Assembly: GCA_944474755.1 (NCBI GenBank)
Contig: OX104123.1
Span: 67,635,898 to 67,699,897 of the forward strand
DNA from: Limnoperna fortunei
Lineage: Eukaryota; Mollusca; Bivalvia; Mytilida; Modiolidae
Direction of reading: 5' to 3'
DNA length: 64,000 nucleotides
Under the pieces are notes generated by a model that was given only the letters and a program-made list of their open reading frames with translations, was not told the DNA's origin and did not search any database. This document shows, in pieces, positions 49,046 through 60,318 of this stretch (its first letter is position 1; the number at the start of each line of letters is the position of its first letter). A program made the position numbers and the translations under genes.

Positions 49046-52000
49046 AAGGTAGCAATCGGGCGGCAAATATGCCTTAATTAAGATGTTTATTAAACAATAA
49101 AAGTTCAGTATTGATGGACAGTTTTTACAGATAAATTTAAGCGTTGATAATACACTCGTGTTTTCAAATTTCAATACACGGTCGGAACCTTGCAGTTGCA
49201 ATTCTTACGCTTTTTTTTAAAGTAAGAATTCTTGACCGGTAAAAGATATCTTCAATATGAACATTAGATTAGTTATCTAATAAACTTTTAATTTTTGTAT
49301 ATATCAAGAAGATAATCTGCTATAGACTAGGATCTGAAAAAGGGGGGGAGGGGTTATGAGTTGTTTGGAAGAAATATTAATGTCAGCATCTGACATTTAA
49401 TTCTAAGAAGAGCCAGGTATAACTTGTAATACACAAGTCTCTCTTTAATGGGCAAACATCAGCATGTTTCAAGTAATGAATGCAGTTCAATCATACTCCA
49501 GAAGACTGCGAAACTCAACTACATTAACTACTAATATAACATAGCATGACATAAACATACTAGTAAGCCATATTATATCTTTTTATAAAAAGACATTTAA
49601 TGGGTCGGTCATCAAAGAAAACGGGTGTATGCATGCACTTAGCTGGACTCATCTGTGATATGTGGGACTCATGAAAATTTTTTGGGACTCACCATTCTCA
49701 AAAGTGATGAGTCCAGGACTCACCATAAAAAAATCCTACAAGTATCACTGGCATAAGCATTGACAGTCTGTGCCAATAGCCCTATGCTCTTAGCTAGTGA
49801 AATTTGGTGAGGGCTAGTGAAAATTAATATAGACAAATAGAAGACAGAAAGTAGACAAAAGTTTTTGGCACAGACTGCATTGAATTTCACATCTTCTAAA
49901 AATGTCTAGGAAGAACATTAAATTATGAATACTTACATACATAAACCACAACATTGAAGAACCCTGCACTCAACTGGCAAACACCAACATCAACATTGAA
50001 CATGAAGAACTTTAAATTGCCACAAACAAAGGCAGCACCAGATGTGAAAATTAATTTCTGGACATGCTAGCACTTCCCTCAGTTGTAACAAAATCAACAA
50101 AAATGAACATTCCAATCAAGTAACTGAAAAATAAAACTAGAATTGCAGTCTTCCATGGAAGACTTGTGTTGCCTGTGTTTAAAAATATTGGTAAACAGGA
50201 AGTAGTAATTTTTCGGGCATAAAATCACTTATGTATGAAGGTTCTAGACTACTCAAGAATTTGCAATATAAGTATTTTTTTTTAAATCCAATGATAACAG
50301 AAAAATTTGTTCAAAAACCTTGTTAAAATGAAAACCTAGTTAATCTTTTATGTATTTAGTGCAAGCTACTTTTGTCCTCGTAATCAAACAGACTTTTTAG
50401 TTTTAGAAAATTAAAATATTTTTTGGCCATATTTTTACTGCTATAATTATGTAGCTGGGGTGGGTATGACCTTTTTCGGGAAAGGGGGTTTTGCTATTTA
50501 TTTTCAAGGGAATCTGGGAAAAGCGCCTAGGGGGAAATGGGAACCCGCATTTTATTTTTTGGGATGTGGGATTGCTATTTTTTATTTTCTGGGAAAATTG
50601 GATAATCAAATTATTTTTACGGGAATTTTGGAAGGGACCCCCTCCTTCCGTCCCTCTAGCTTGCACTAAATAAAATAACCAGTGGCGGATCCAAGGGGGC
50701 CTAGCCCCCTTATGGAAAAAAATTTTTTGTCGATTATATCAACCTGACTGTGGTAACCTATATGAAAGCATTGGAATCCCACACAAGGGGTGTTAAGTTC
50801 ATGAGGTCATTTTTTTATTACATGAATAGAATTTTAGTTTTTTCTGATTGGTCCTTAAACTACTTTCAGGTCATGTTAAATCATGACAGTATTTCAAATT
50901 CATTACAATAAAGTTAACTCTTTCTGCTTGCACAGTAAAATGCTAAAAATAGATCAACAGAGGTCAAGCAGAATTTGATAGTGCACGGTTTTAGCCTAAT
51001 AATAGAAAAACCAAGAGTGCACGGTTTTAGCCTAATAAATAGAAAAAGAGTAGAGTTTCTAAATTTTCTCATTTAACTCTTACCAATACAAATATACTGT
51101 TTTTATTACTAGTAATGTATTTCAATATAAATAGTTTATAAATGTAATAGCATTAAAGATGGGGGGACCACTTCCTATATGCATGATATACAAGGTGATG
51201 GAATGTGTCACTGGAATAGGTGACTCCCATTTTTCAGCTGTCAGATATATGATTAGGTGGGGAAAAACGTGCAACATTGTATATGATAAGGTCACTTATT
51301 TACATCTTCTGTAGAAAAAAATTAAAGTTTCACTTAAAAATATTAGTTTTGAATATTTTATAATTTTTTTTTCTACTTGTTGCCACTCTATTCGGCCTAT
51401 CGGGGTATTGAGGGAAATCCTACCTTATGTTATAGGAGTAATTCTCAGCGGCACCCCCATATATTAGGTGTGGCCCCCGAGGTAGAATCCCATATAAAAT
51501 GTTTAGTAGGAACATTAAACTCCCATTTAAAAGTTAATATCACATTAATGCCTAATTATTGTTTGACAGGCAACTGGTAAACATGGGGAAAATGTGCTAA
51601 AATCGTGGAATATTTGCTAATTTCAAAGGTGGAAAGATAGGTCTGTTTATAGCCGACAGGGAGGAAATTCACTATTCTGTCAATATCTTTTCAAAAAGTT
51701 ATATCAACCTTTCAATTAAATCAGCTTTTCGTCCAGCTGTTGATGCATTTCTTGACGACAATTCTATTTTTAATTTTCCCACTGTCCATTGTCGATAGTC
51801 TTCCGCCATTTTCCCTATGTAAAAAGACGGTGCGGAGTAATTTGTGTAACCCGTACCCGTACCCGTACCCAAATTTGCCGTACCAAAAACATATTATCGT
51901 TAATAAAATCATCATTAAGTGACTTGTAAACATAAGTTTTGGTATTAAGATAGAATTATGTATAACAATAAAGGAAATACATGATTTTTTGATTTCACTA

Positions 52001-52673
52001 AAGTATTTTGCTGTTAACTTTGAAAAATCTATATAAAATGGGGTAAAATGTGTAACCGAAACTAGCAAAATTAGGTATACAAACCCGATGCATACTTAAA
52101 TACAGTATACAGTATGTTTAGTATTAGCTTTTTGTTATTTGTTAGAAATGTGTATATTTGTTAGAAATTTATTGTGTTAGTTTTTTATAGAAAGTTTACA
52201 TGGAATAGCGAATTTGTTTAACAGAAATAAAATATGGATGGTAATTACATGTATATTTGTTGTTTCTAGTATTACTTGTTGCCTGATTGACAAGAAATTT
52301 ATTGTGTGCTAGCTCGATTCGACAACAGAATGAATGAAACCATAATAAAAGTTATGATTGTTGATTAAACAATAAAAATGAAAAGGTTCATATGTATTGC
52401 AAGCCCTAGATTCTTGTCAAAGCAAATTCGTGAAGCCATAATCGAACTCAATTAACTTCTTAGAGATTGGCATGTATATTGCGTGACAATCGGAAATTTC
52501 TGTCAACGGGTTTTAATTAACTTTTTCATTAAAAATGTTAAAATGGCTCATTTATTGGTCGAAACATTATCTGTTGTTAACACCTGTTTGCTTTAAATAT
52601 ATATGAAGAAAAAGCAATCTGTTATTTCCTTTATAAGTTACTGAAGTGACATTTACACTTATTTTATCTAACA
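49046..52673. other. Spacer without recognised gene
   Basis: AT-rich. Short frames (50403-50666 minus, 51377-51580, 51721-52068 minus) have no family features. CAGTGGCGGATCCAAGGGGG at about 50681 resembles the ends of some hAT-type elements, but I cannot find its partner. ACCCGT is repeated about four times at 51847-51870. Confidence 0.5.
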
Positions 52674-52880
52674 ATGTCTGTGCTAGTTGCTGGTCATTCT
52701 CAGACAAAGTATTTTTCGAAATACATGCCATCTTCTTCTTCTTCTTGTGTATCTTTACATCCTGTCCAGGACAACCATCCAACGGTGTGGTTGAATGTTG
52801 AACAATCCATCACCCCTATACAACACCATTACCATTTAATTAAGTACGGATCCGATTGGATCACTGACATGCAGTGTTAG
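52674..52880 (+). pseudogene. SGNH-hydrolase-like gene, exon 1 (block I)
   Basis: The frame starts MSVLVAGHSQTKYFSKYM. V-L-V-A-G-x-S is block I of SGNH/GDSL hydrolases, with the candidate nucleophile Ser in GHS (usually GDS; here His replaces Asp). A Ser run follows. The true exon end is uncertain: a donor near TTGTGTATCT (about 52745) would drop the unrelated tail, and the frame otherwise runs to 52880. Blocks III and V lie in the two following segments, so this is the first part of a split gene. Whether it is catalytic is unclear given the Asp-to-His change. Confidence 0.55.
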
Positions 52881-53142
52881 TTATCAAGTTGGCTTGTATG
52901 TACATATCGATATGCTTTAGGATTATATACATTGGGCTCAACCTTCGCACCAATAAAAGTTACTCAATTATCAGTTAAAAGTCTAAAAACGTGTTGGTCT
53001 ATTCGACTGTTAAAAGTTCAGTATGATAAGATTTAGAAAAAATAAAAACCTTCACACTACAATCTGACTCTGTAGCAGTATAATAAAAAGCTTATAATAA
53101 AAACTAAAAATTCACATCGTCTTATACCGTATCATCACACAG

Positions 53143-53307
53143 CGGTTTTCGTATTGAGCAGTTGTGGGCAAAGATTTCTTCTGAAGTTTCTCAGTATGAT
53201 TATATAGTTCTTGTAATTGGTACCAATGACTTATCTACAAGTACAGCTTCTGTTATTCTTCATCATTTCCAGACACTTTTGAAGAACATTCGCAAGAAAT
53301 ACCCAAG
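53143..53307 (+). pseudogene. SGNH-hydrolase-like gene, exon 2 (block III)
   Basis: An acceptor CACACAG precedes 53143. The segment reads GFRIEQLWAKISSEVSQYDY, then IVLVIGTNDLSTST. The GTND motif is SGNH block III, whose Asn supports the oxyanion hole. The segment ends KNIRKKYP at AAG/GTTTGC, a good donor at 53308. The intron runs to 54243 (ATTTTAG), and joining keeps the frame as KYPR-THILASS, which is typical SGNH sequence. The phase agreement is strong support for a real intron. Confidence 0.7.
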
Positions 53308-54243
53308 GTTTGCATAGTATTTAATTTATTAAATGCAACTGGTCTCGATTTCCATCTTTCTGTATAAATGATTTTAACATTTTTCATCGAATTGTGGCGT
53401 GTTCTTTATCTGTTTTAAGAGTAGGGTGTGCTCGACACCAACCTTTATTGACAATTTTATTTCCGAAGATGGTGGGTTTTCACCAGGTAATCCGCTTACC
53501 TCCAAAACACTAGACGGCCCGATGAAGGTGAACAATTCAAGATATTTATGTATATATTATTGCGAACTGGAGCAGGTCAAATCGCCCCCACTTTTTGCAA
53601 AAACACCCCCCTCCACTAAGGAAAGTCAAAATCCCCATCAAAAACTCTCCAGCTTGAGCAAAAATCGCACACTTACAAAAATCGCCATATAGTAAAAAAG
53701 TTATATAGCCATTTTTAGCCGGTTTATATTTGTGCAACTATGAATTAATTAAATATGCTTTAATTTCAACTATCCTAACTAAGAACTATATCAAAAATGA
53801 TTCTTTATTAGTTATGATTAAATAATCAAAGACTTTTTTATTTCTTAACTTTTTGTCTGTTGGAACATCAATAGAATATACAAGTTTACAAATTAAATTA
53901 TTAATAATGGTAAAATGCGCTCGATTTTAATCTTAATTATTAAGGATTGCCAGTTTTCCTAGCTTCATCGTTCAAATTATACTAATTATGAGATTTTATA
54001 CGAGTTCTTATGTATACAACCTTATTAGTCCCACTGAAGGGATTGCTTTTGAAACTTTGAACACATTATCAGTAAAATGTCCGCACAATTCTATAAGTAT
54101 TAAATATCAGGTTATTAATTCATGCTTAGCGCGCTTGCATACTTTAATTCATTCGTGCTTTATATTTTTTTCCTTTTTGTTTTTTTTTCATTCTTCACAT
54201 ATAGAAACATAGCGATCTATTTTTGCCTTCGATACTATTTTAG
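53308..54243 (+). other. Predicted intron of the SGNH-like gene
   Basis: GT at 53308 and AG at 54242-54243; AT-rich with a pyrimidine-rich 3' end. Frames inside it are not supported as genes. Confidence 0.65.
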
Positions 54244-54806
54244 GACTCATATTCTTGCCTCAAGTATACTGCCCAGAGGTCAAAATAGCTACACCAAGAA
54301 TTCTATTGCCAGACTTCAGGAGCTGAACGACAAAACCAAGATTGTTAACTCATGCCTTCAAAAATCCATCCTACCCTGTCGCAACATCCACTTTATAGAC
54401 AACAGCTACTTTGTGAAAAATGGTCAACTTCAACGCCACCTTCTTAGCAAAGACGGGCTTCATTTAAGCTTTCAAGGGACAGCTATTTTAGTAAAAACTA
54501 TAATAGAACATGTGTCACAGCTCAACACCAAGACATTTCCAGCGCTAAGTGCCAGTACCAGTAAAGTTACTGCAGTCAACTCCAGTGTGTCTTACCGTAA
54601 TGCAGTAAAGCCAACACCAGTACCAACCTATGTACCAACTGTTACCCAACCAGTACCTGCTATGGACACCAAGACATTTCCAGCGCTAAGTGCCAGTACC
54701 AGTAAAGTTACCGCAGTCAACTCCAGTGTGTCTTACCGTAATGCAGTGCTAAAACCAACACCAGTACCATCTACCTTGCTTTACCAAGTCGCCATCGCCA
54801 AATTCT
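54244..54806 (+). pseudogene. SGNH-like gene, exon 3 (block V and repeated linker)
   Basis: Continues THILASSILPRGQNSYTK, then a helical region, then SKDGLHLSFQGTAILVKTI. DGLH is block V with the catalytic Asp and His. After the domain comes a Ser/Thr/Pro-rich linker containing TKTFPALSASTSKVT twice. The frame ends at a TAA at about 54806. However, the -1 frame from about 54770 reads on as TKSPSPNSKANRRIWTKFNN into the protease segment without a stop. The simplest view is one long protein, SGNH-linker-C48 protease, with a frameshift here. Confidence 0.7.
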
Positions 54807-54807
54807 A
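54526..54807 (+). repeat. 141-bp in-frame tandem duplication in the linker
   Basis: CACCAAGACATTTCCAGCGC starts at 54526 and again at 54667, and the following about 85 bases are almost identical. 141 bp is 47 codons, so the linker was lengthened without breaking the frame. Confidence 0.85.
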
Positions 54808-55351
54808 AAGCTAACAGGCGCATATGGACTAAGTTTAACAACTGCATTTTGTATTTTAAGGAAAAAAATGACATTCTATTAGACAAAAAACTCTGTTGCC
54901 AAACCATCAATTATGCCCAACAATTGCTGAAATCTCAGTTCCCCAATATAAAAGGTTTCCAGTTTACAGGGTATGCACCGGTACTAAAAGATGACAAATG
55001 GGAATATGCAATACCCATGAAGCAAGTATATCTCATCCAAGTGTTCAGATTCACCACACTGGGCATGATCATTGGATAACTTCAGTTTGTGACGACAAGG
55101 GCAATATTTATATTTTTGACAGCAAAAATTCTTCAAAAATTCTCAGTTCATCTACACAAATTCAACTCGCAAGTATATATAACAAAGGCACGAACCGTAT
55201 AGACATCACCATTCCTCATATTCAAAAGCAATCCAATAGTATAGACTGTGGACTCTATGCAATAGCAAACATGACGGAATTTTGTTTTAACAGTTATATT
55301 GGAAATGATGAAATAAATTACAACGAGATTGAAATGAGATCACACTTGTAA
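54807..55351 (+). pseudogene. C48/Ulp1-like cysteine protease segment
   Basis: The first part reads KKLCCQTINYAQQLLKSQFP, and IKGFQFTG precedes a one-base frameshift at about 55025. The second part reads SVQIHHTGHDHWITSVCDD, then NIYIFDSKNSS, then IQKQSNSIDCGLYAIANM. His in DHW, Asp in FDS, Gln in KQSNS and Cys in DCG (codon about 55247) fit the His-Asp-Gln-Cys arrangement of C48 (SUMO-protease-like) peptidases. Such proteases occur in several transposon groups and in many uncharacterised invertebrate genes. The stop TAA at 55349-55351 lies directly against the first repeat of the array that follows. Two frameshifts make this copy non-functional as read. Confidence 0.8.
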
Positions 55352-57434
55352 CAACCCGTTTTGCAATAACAACCCGTTTTGCAATAAAATTTTCAAACAT
55401 GTACAAATTGTTTGTTATGATGTTGTGGGTTTTCTATACACAAGTATAAATATAACGATATACTATTATAAGTATATATCCTCTTTTTTATCATATTTTT
55501 CTTCATCAGAAGTTTATTGCAAAACGGGTTGGAGTAGTCAACCCGTTTTGCAATAAGAACGCATTTTGCAATAACCCGTTTTGCAATGAAATTGTCAAAC
55601 ATGTACAAATCGTTCTTTATGATGTTGTGGATACTTTGTGGATTATCTATCCACAAGTACAAAATATAACGATATACTATTATAAGTATATATTGTCTGT
55701 TTCATCATATTTTTCAACATCATAAGTTTATTGCCAAACGGGTTGAAGTAGTCAACCCGTTTTGCAATAAGAACGCATTTTGCAATAACCCGTTTTGCAA
55801 TAAAATTGTCAAACATGTACAGATCGTTCTTTATGATGTTGTGGATTATATATCCATAAGTACAAATATATGTTTCATCATACTTTTTTCAACCATAAGA
55901 AGTTTATTGCCAAACGGGTTGGAGTAGTCAACCCGTTTTGCAATAAGAACGCATTTCGCAATAACCCGTTTTGCAATAAAATTTTCAAACATGTACAAAT
56001 CGTTCTTTATGATGGTGTGGATACTTTGTGGATTATCTATCCACAAGTACACATATAACGATATACAAATTGTTTGTTATGATGTTGTGGGTTTTCTATA
56101 TACACAAGTATAAATATAACGATATACTATTATAAGTATATATCCTCTTTTTTATCATATTTTTCTTCATCAGAATTTGATTGCAAAACGGGTTGGAGTA
56201 GTCAACACGTTTTGCAATAAGAACGCATTTTGCAATAAAATTGTCAAGCATGTTCAGATCGTTCTTTATGATGTTGTGGATTATATATCCACTAGTACAA
56301 ATATAACGATGTACTATTATAAGTGTACATCCTCTGTTTCATCATATTTTTTTCAACATAAGACGTTTATTGCCAAACGGGTTGGAGTAGTCAACCCGTT
56401 TTGCAATAAGAACGCATTTTGCAATAACCCGTTTTGCAATAAAATTGTCAAACATGTACAAATCGTTCTTTATGATGTTGTCGATACTTTGTGGATTATC
56501 TATCCACAGAAACAAATATAACGATATACTATTATAAGTATACATTCTCTGTTTCATCATATTTTTCAACATCAGAAGTTTATTGCCAAACGGGTTGGAG
56601 TAGTCAACCCGTTTTGCAATAAGAACGCATTTTGCAATAACCCGTTTTGCAATAAAATTGTCAAGCATGTTCAGATCGTTCTTTATGATGTTGTGGATTA
56701 TATATCCACAAGTACAAATATAACGATGTACTATTATAAGTATACATCCTCTGTTTCATCATATTTTTTTCAACATAAGACGTTTATTGCCAAACGGGTT
56801 GGAGTAGTCAACCCGTTTTGCAATAAGAACGCATTTTGCAATAACCCGTTTTGCAATAAAATTGTCAAACATGTACAAATCGTTCTTTATGATGTTGTCG
56901 ATACTTTGTGGATTATCTATCCACAGAAACAAATATAACGATCTACTATTATAAGTATACATCCTCTGTTTCATCGTATTTTTCAACATCAGAAGTTTAT
57001 TGCCAAACGGGTTGGAGTAGTCAACCCGTTTTGCAATAAGAATGCATTTTGCAATAAAATTGTCAAACATGTACAAATCGTTCTTTATGATGTTGTGGAT
57101 ACTTTGTGGATTATCTATTCACAAGTACAAATATAACGATATACTATTACAAGTATATATTATGTTTCATCATATTTTTTTCAACATCAGAAGTTTAATG
57201 CCAAACGGGTTGGAGTAGTCAACCCGTTTTGCAGTAAGAGCGCATTTTGCAATAACCCCTTATGCAATAAAAAAATTTATAAACGAAACATTAAATTAAT
57301 GAAACCACAGATCGTTCCTTATTGGCTTATCTAAGAAGTATTGTGAATATAAATATATATCAGCACCTATGCCATCGAATTTCTGATATATACATGGCGA
57401 CATTAAAAGTTTATTGCAAAACGGGTTTGGCTAG
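55352..57434. repeat. Palindromic iteron-like array, main block
   Basis: About nine to ten units of 176-259 bp, mostly 200-215. Each contains a perfect or near-perfect palindrome, TTATTGCAAAACGGGTTG, a 7-base centre GAGTAGT, then CAACCCGTTTTGCAATAA (first full copy 55514-55556). Further direct copies of CCGTTTTGCAATAA and GCATTTTGCAATAA follow. A spacer with ATCGTTCTTTATGATGTTG (55609, 55823, 55999, 56258, 56462, 56675, 56879, 57077) completes the unit. The last unit (57281-57434) is a variant subtype. Long open frames on both strands here come from the repeat itself. Confidence 0.93.
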
Positions 57435-58861
57435 TCTATATATCTTTATTCCCAGTGAACCAGAATCAATCGTACAGAGATTAAACATAAGTTAATACAA
57501 TAATATATACAATAAACAAAGGTACAAACAGAAATGGCGTAACAGAAAGAAAACAAACAATACACAATGTCAACATTTGTTCGATAATGAAAAATGCATT
57601 AAAAGACTACCCAGGAGAATCCATCTTTTTCAATACAGTTCTAATAAACTTACATAGTTTGTTTGAAGGAGCATGTTTGCTATTCATCAAATAGTTAAAT
57701 TGACTAATATTTGGCGGCGTATTTCCTTACTTCAAATAGAGAAATTGTTGGCGTTCTTCCGTTAATGAATTACAGATATAAAGGTAATGAAATTCATCAC
57801 CAGTTTCATTTGCTTCACATAAAGTGCATTTTCTATACTTACGCGGTGTATTTCACCACCTTCAAGATTCTATAGGTAGATTGCTGTCGACTGTTCTGAA
57901 GCGACATAAGGTTATTGAATTTTTATCATCTACAAAAGGTTAAAGTAGTTTTCAAATTCTTTTTTATCTTTAAATGCCATATTATCAATTGACTTTGGTA
58001 AGTCGTGAAAAATTGAAACCCAGTTTTGACAAAATTGATAAACAAAGCTTTTCTTGACAGAATCATGAAGCCATGAAATACTATAAAATCGATGAAAATC
58101 CAAAATATATAGTAGTTCAGATATGATTAAAATAGACTTTATATGCTTCAGCCAATTTATTTGGTTAATAACATGTTTAAGGCACAGATCATGCAAACTA
58201 CGTGGCAGTTTAGATTCTTTTGCAGAAATAAGTCTACTTCAATTCTTTATGATTCTTAATTTAACATTGATATCTTATGGAGATTTTTTTAGTTCCACAT
58301 ACACCATATGATCGGGTGTAGTCTTTTTGGCGTGCATCAGCATTTTAGTAAACTTTAAGTGTTATCCCCCAGACTTCACACTCATATATTAGGGTCGGCT
58401 GAATGACTTTGACAAAGCAATCTAATTGGCATTCTATGGATAAATTATGTGTTCTACCTTTGCGAAAAATATCGAACATAACTATTTTTGCGTTATCTAC
58501 ATTATCTTTCTTAGCTTTAGCAAAGTTTCCAGTTTTCAAAAATAATATCCCAAGATATAAGAATTTGTTTACGATTTTTAGTTCTGTATTATTATATGGA
58601 AAACGCAAATTTGTCGGATTTGGACCTCTCAATAATAATACTACAATTTTACTTTTATCGACATTGATCTTGAGTTTCCATCTTTCACAATATTCGTATA
58701 AAAGGTTAAGTTGGTTTTGCAGATCGTCTCGTGATTGTGACATTAAAACTGTATCATCGGCATAGAGAATCAGAAATAATTTTATATATAAGTTGAGCAT
58801 GATCTTTATGTCACTAGTGATACTTTGGATACTAGTTATATTATTTACTGACATAAAATCT

Positions 58862-58871
58862 TCGAAACATT
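58862..58871. repeat. 10-bp target site duplication, left
   Basis: TCGAAACATT, repeated at 59533-59542 on the other side of the nested LINE fragment. Confidence 0.85.
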
Positions 58872-59532
58872 TTAAGAATAATATTATAAACTGTGATATT
58901 CCTTGTACTGATTTTAAACCAATAATTTTTAAATATATTTCTAGTTTGTGGCAGAGTGGTTGGGATCTCCAAGTTCATAATAAACTTCATGAGATCCAGC
59001 CACTACTGCACACAAGTAATTTTAAAAGTTTTAGAGGTCGCAGAGACCAAGTTGTTTTAACACGGTGTCGTCTTGGTCATACCAGGACGACACATAGTTA
59101 TATTTTAAATAATGAGCCACAACCCGAATGTGTGCCATGCAACAGTCCATACACCATCAAGCATGTCTTGATGGACTGTGTGGACGTGGTCCACATTCGG
59201 GAACGTTTCTATTCTGTAGATACGTTTTTTAACTTATTTAAAACTGTCGCAGGCGACACAATTTTAAAGTTCTTGAAAGAAATTAATTTATATAGCAAAA
59301 TTTAATTTCACTATTAATTGTGAAGATTGAGACTTTTTATTGTTTTATCTACCATTTTTATCTGTATATATATTCTCATATTATTGTATGAGATCAAGTT
59401 TTAGTATAAAAGGGAGGCATGACGTACTACTAATTTAAAATACTAACAACTTAAAAATTATAATTTTCACGTCCTGAATATAGCTGAAATATTGCTTGCT
59501 GGACGTTAAACAACAAATAATCAATCAATCAA
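58872..59532 (+). mobile_element. 5'-truncated LINE 3' end nested in the minus-strand LINE
   Basis: 661 bp flanked by the 10-bp duplication TCGAAACATT. It encodes the C-terminal end of a LINE ORF2, open to the stop at 59303-59305: RLGHTRTTHSYIL followed by the knuckle CVPC...KHVLMDC, typical of I/Jockey-like groups. The 3' UTR ends CTGGACGTTAAACAAC and a simple repeat AATCAATCAATCAATC, as expected for target-primed reverse transcription. Orientation is opposite to the host LINE. The coding remnant looks undamaged, so this is a comparatively recent event. Confidence 0.9.
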
Positions 59533-59542
59533 TCGAAACATT
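59533..59542. repeat. 10-bp target site duplication, right
   Basis: TCGAAACATT, matching 58862-58871; part of its first bases could belong to the ATC tail. Confidence 0.85.
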
Positions 59543-60318
59543 CATGTATAAGGAGAACAACAGGGGGGGGGGGAAAGTTTTCTCAATGTCGTTCCAGAAC
59601 GTTACATGAAAATAATCCGAGTATGTTTCGCAATTATAATATTAGAGATTTTATATTACTATACAAATCAACTATTACTGCATACATTTTGCCATTGATT
59701 TGAGTTTCAAGTAACTTACTCTGTAATCCCGGTCGCCACACCGTGTCAAAGGCTTTTGCGAAATCGATGAAACCGCAAAGTAGTTCCTTTTTCTTATGTT
59801 TTAGAAGGTCAAATAATTGATGTAGTGTCATAATGCTATCAATAATAGAGTACCGTTTTCGGAAACCTGATTGGTTTTCATTTACCAGTACAAATTCGTC
59901 CATAAATGCACCCAGTCTTGCGTACAAAGTGGATTTAAAAAAGTTGCCCATGCAACTCAAAATGGTTATGGGTCTGTAATTTTTCGGATCTGAGATACTG
60001 CCTTTATTCTTATAAAAAGGAAGAATGTTTCCTGCATATGTGATGTATTCGTCACGACATGCTTTCTTATTTTTTAAATCTTTTATACATTTTAAATTTT
60101 TGATTCAGAAATCTCACAATTACTATTAATATTAATGGTATTACTTTAAATCTTTAAAGAAATTAAAAAATTGTCAATAGTCGCGCCTGGCTTTTGCCTG
60201 TCTTGTCTCGTATTTGTAATATATCCGTATTCGTTACTGGTTTTTTTTAACGATCGTAATTTCTTTTTCATATTGCGTCGATGTACTAGCAACGCTTTGC
60301 TAGTTTCACGCTTATATA

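Larger units (their letters stand above)
57435..60318 (-). pseudogene. Degenerate LINE on the minus strand, split by two insertions
   Basis: Reading right to left: RRNMKKKLRSLKK and ATIDNFLISLK (pre-RT region, about 60146-60318); ISDPKNYRPITILSCMGN, ENQSGFRKRYSIIDSIM and GFIDFAKAFDTVWR (about 59680-60000); then PLLFSLYM, and after the nested fragment LILYADDTVLMSQ with catalytic YADD near 58760 and KLKINVDKSKIVV. A C-terminal zinc knuckle CTLC...DEFHYLYIC lies near 57800. The 3' end has AATAAA on the minus strand near 57440. A LINE fragment (58872-59532) interrupts it between RT motifs, and a Tc1 element sits at its upstream limit. Multiple frameshifts make it inactive. It apparently inserted into the iteron-like array. 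Confidence 0.85.

Noticed and set aside
50403..50669. 87-aa minus-strand and 69-aa plus-strand overlapping frames
   Set aside because: Low-complexity GGGAA/TTCCC-rich sequence; no family features in either frame.
51847..51870. Telomere-like ACCCGT repeats
   Set aside because: Only about four units and not the TTAGGG type; simple repeat.
56177..57076. Frames of up to 114 aa on both strands with NPFCNKNAFCNK-type repeats
   Set aside because: Direct translation of the palindromic iteron-like array; both strands are open for the same reason.
55352..57434. CRISPR-like array
   Set aside because: Units are about 200 bp with internal palindromes, spacers are not unique, and the context is eukaryotic with no cas genes.
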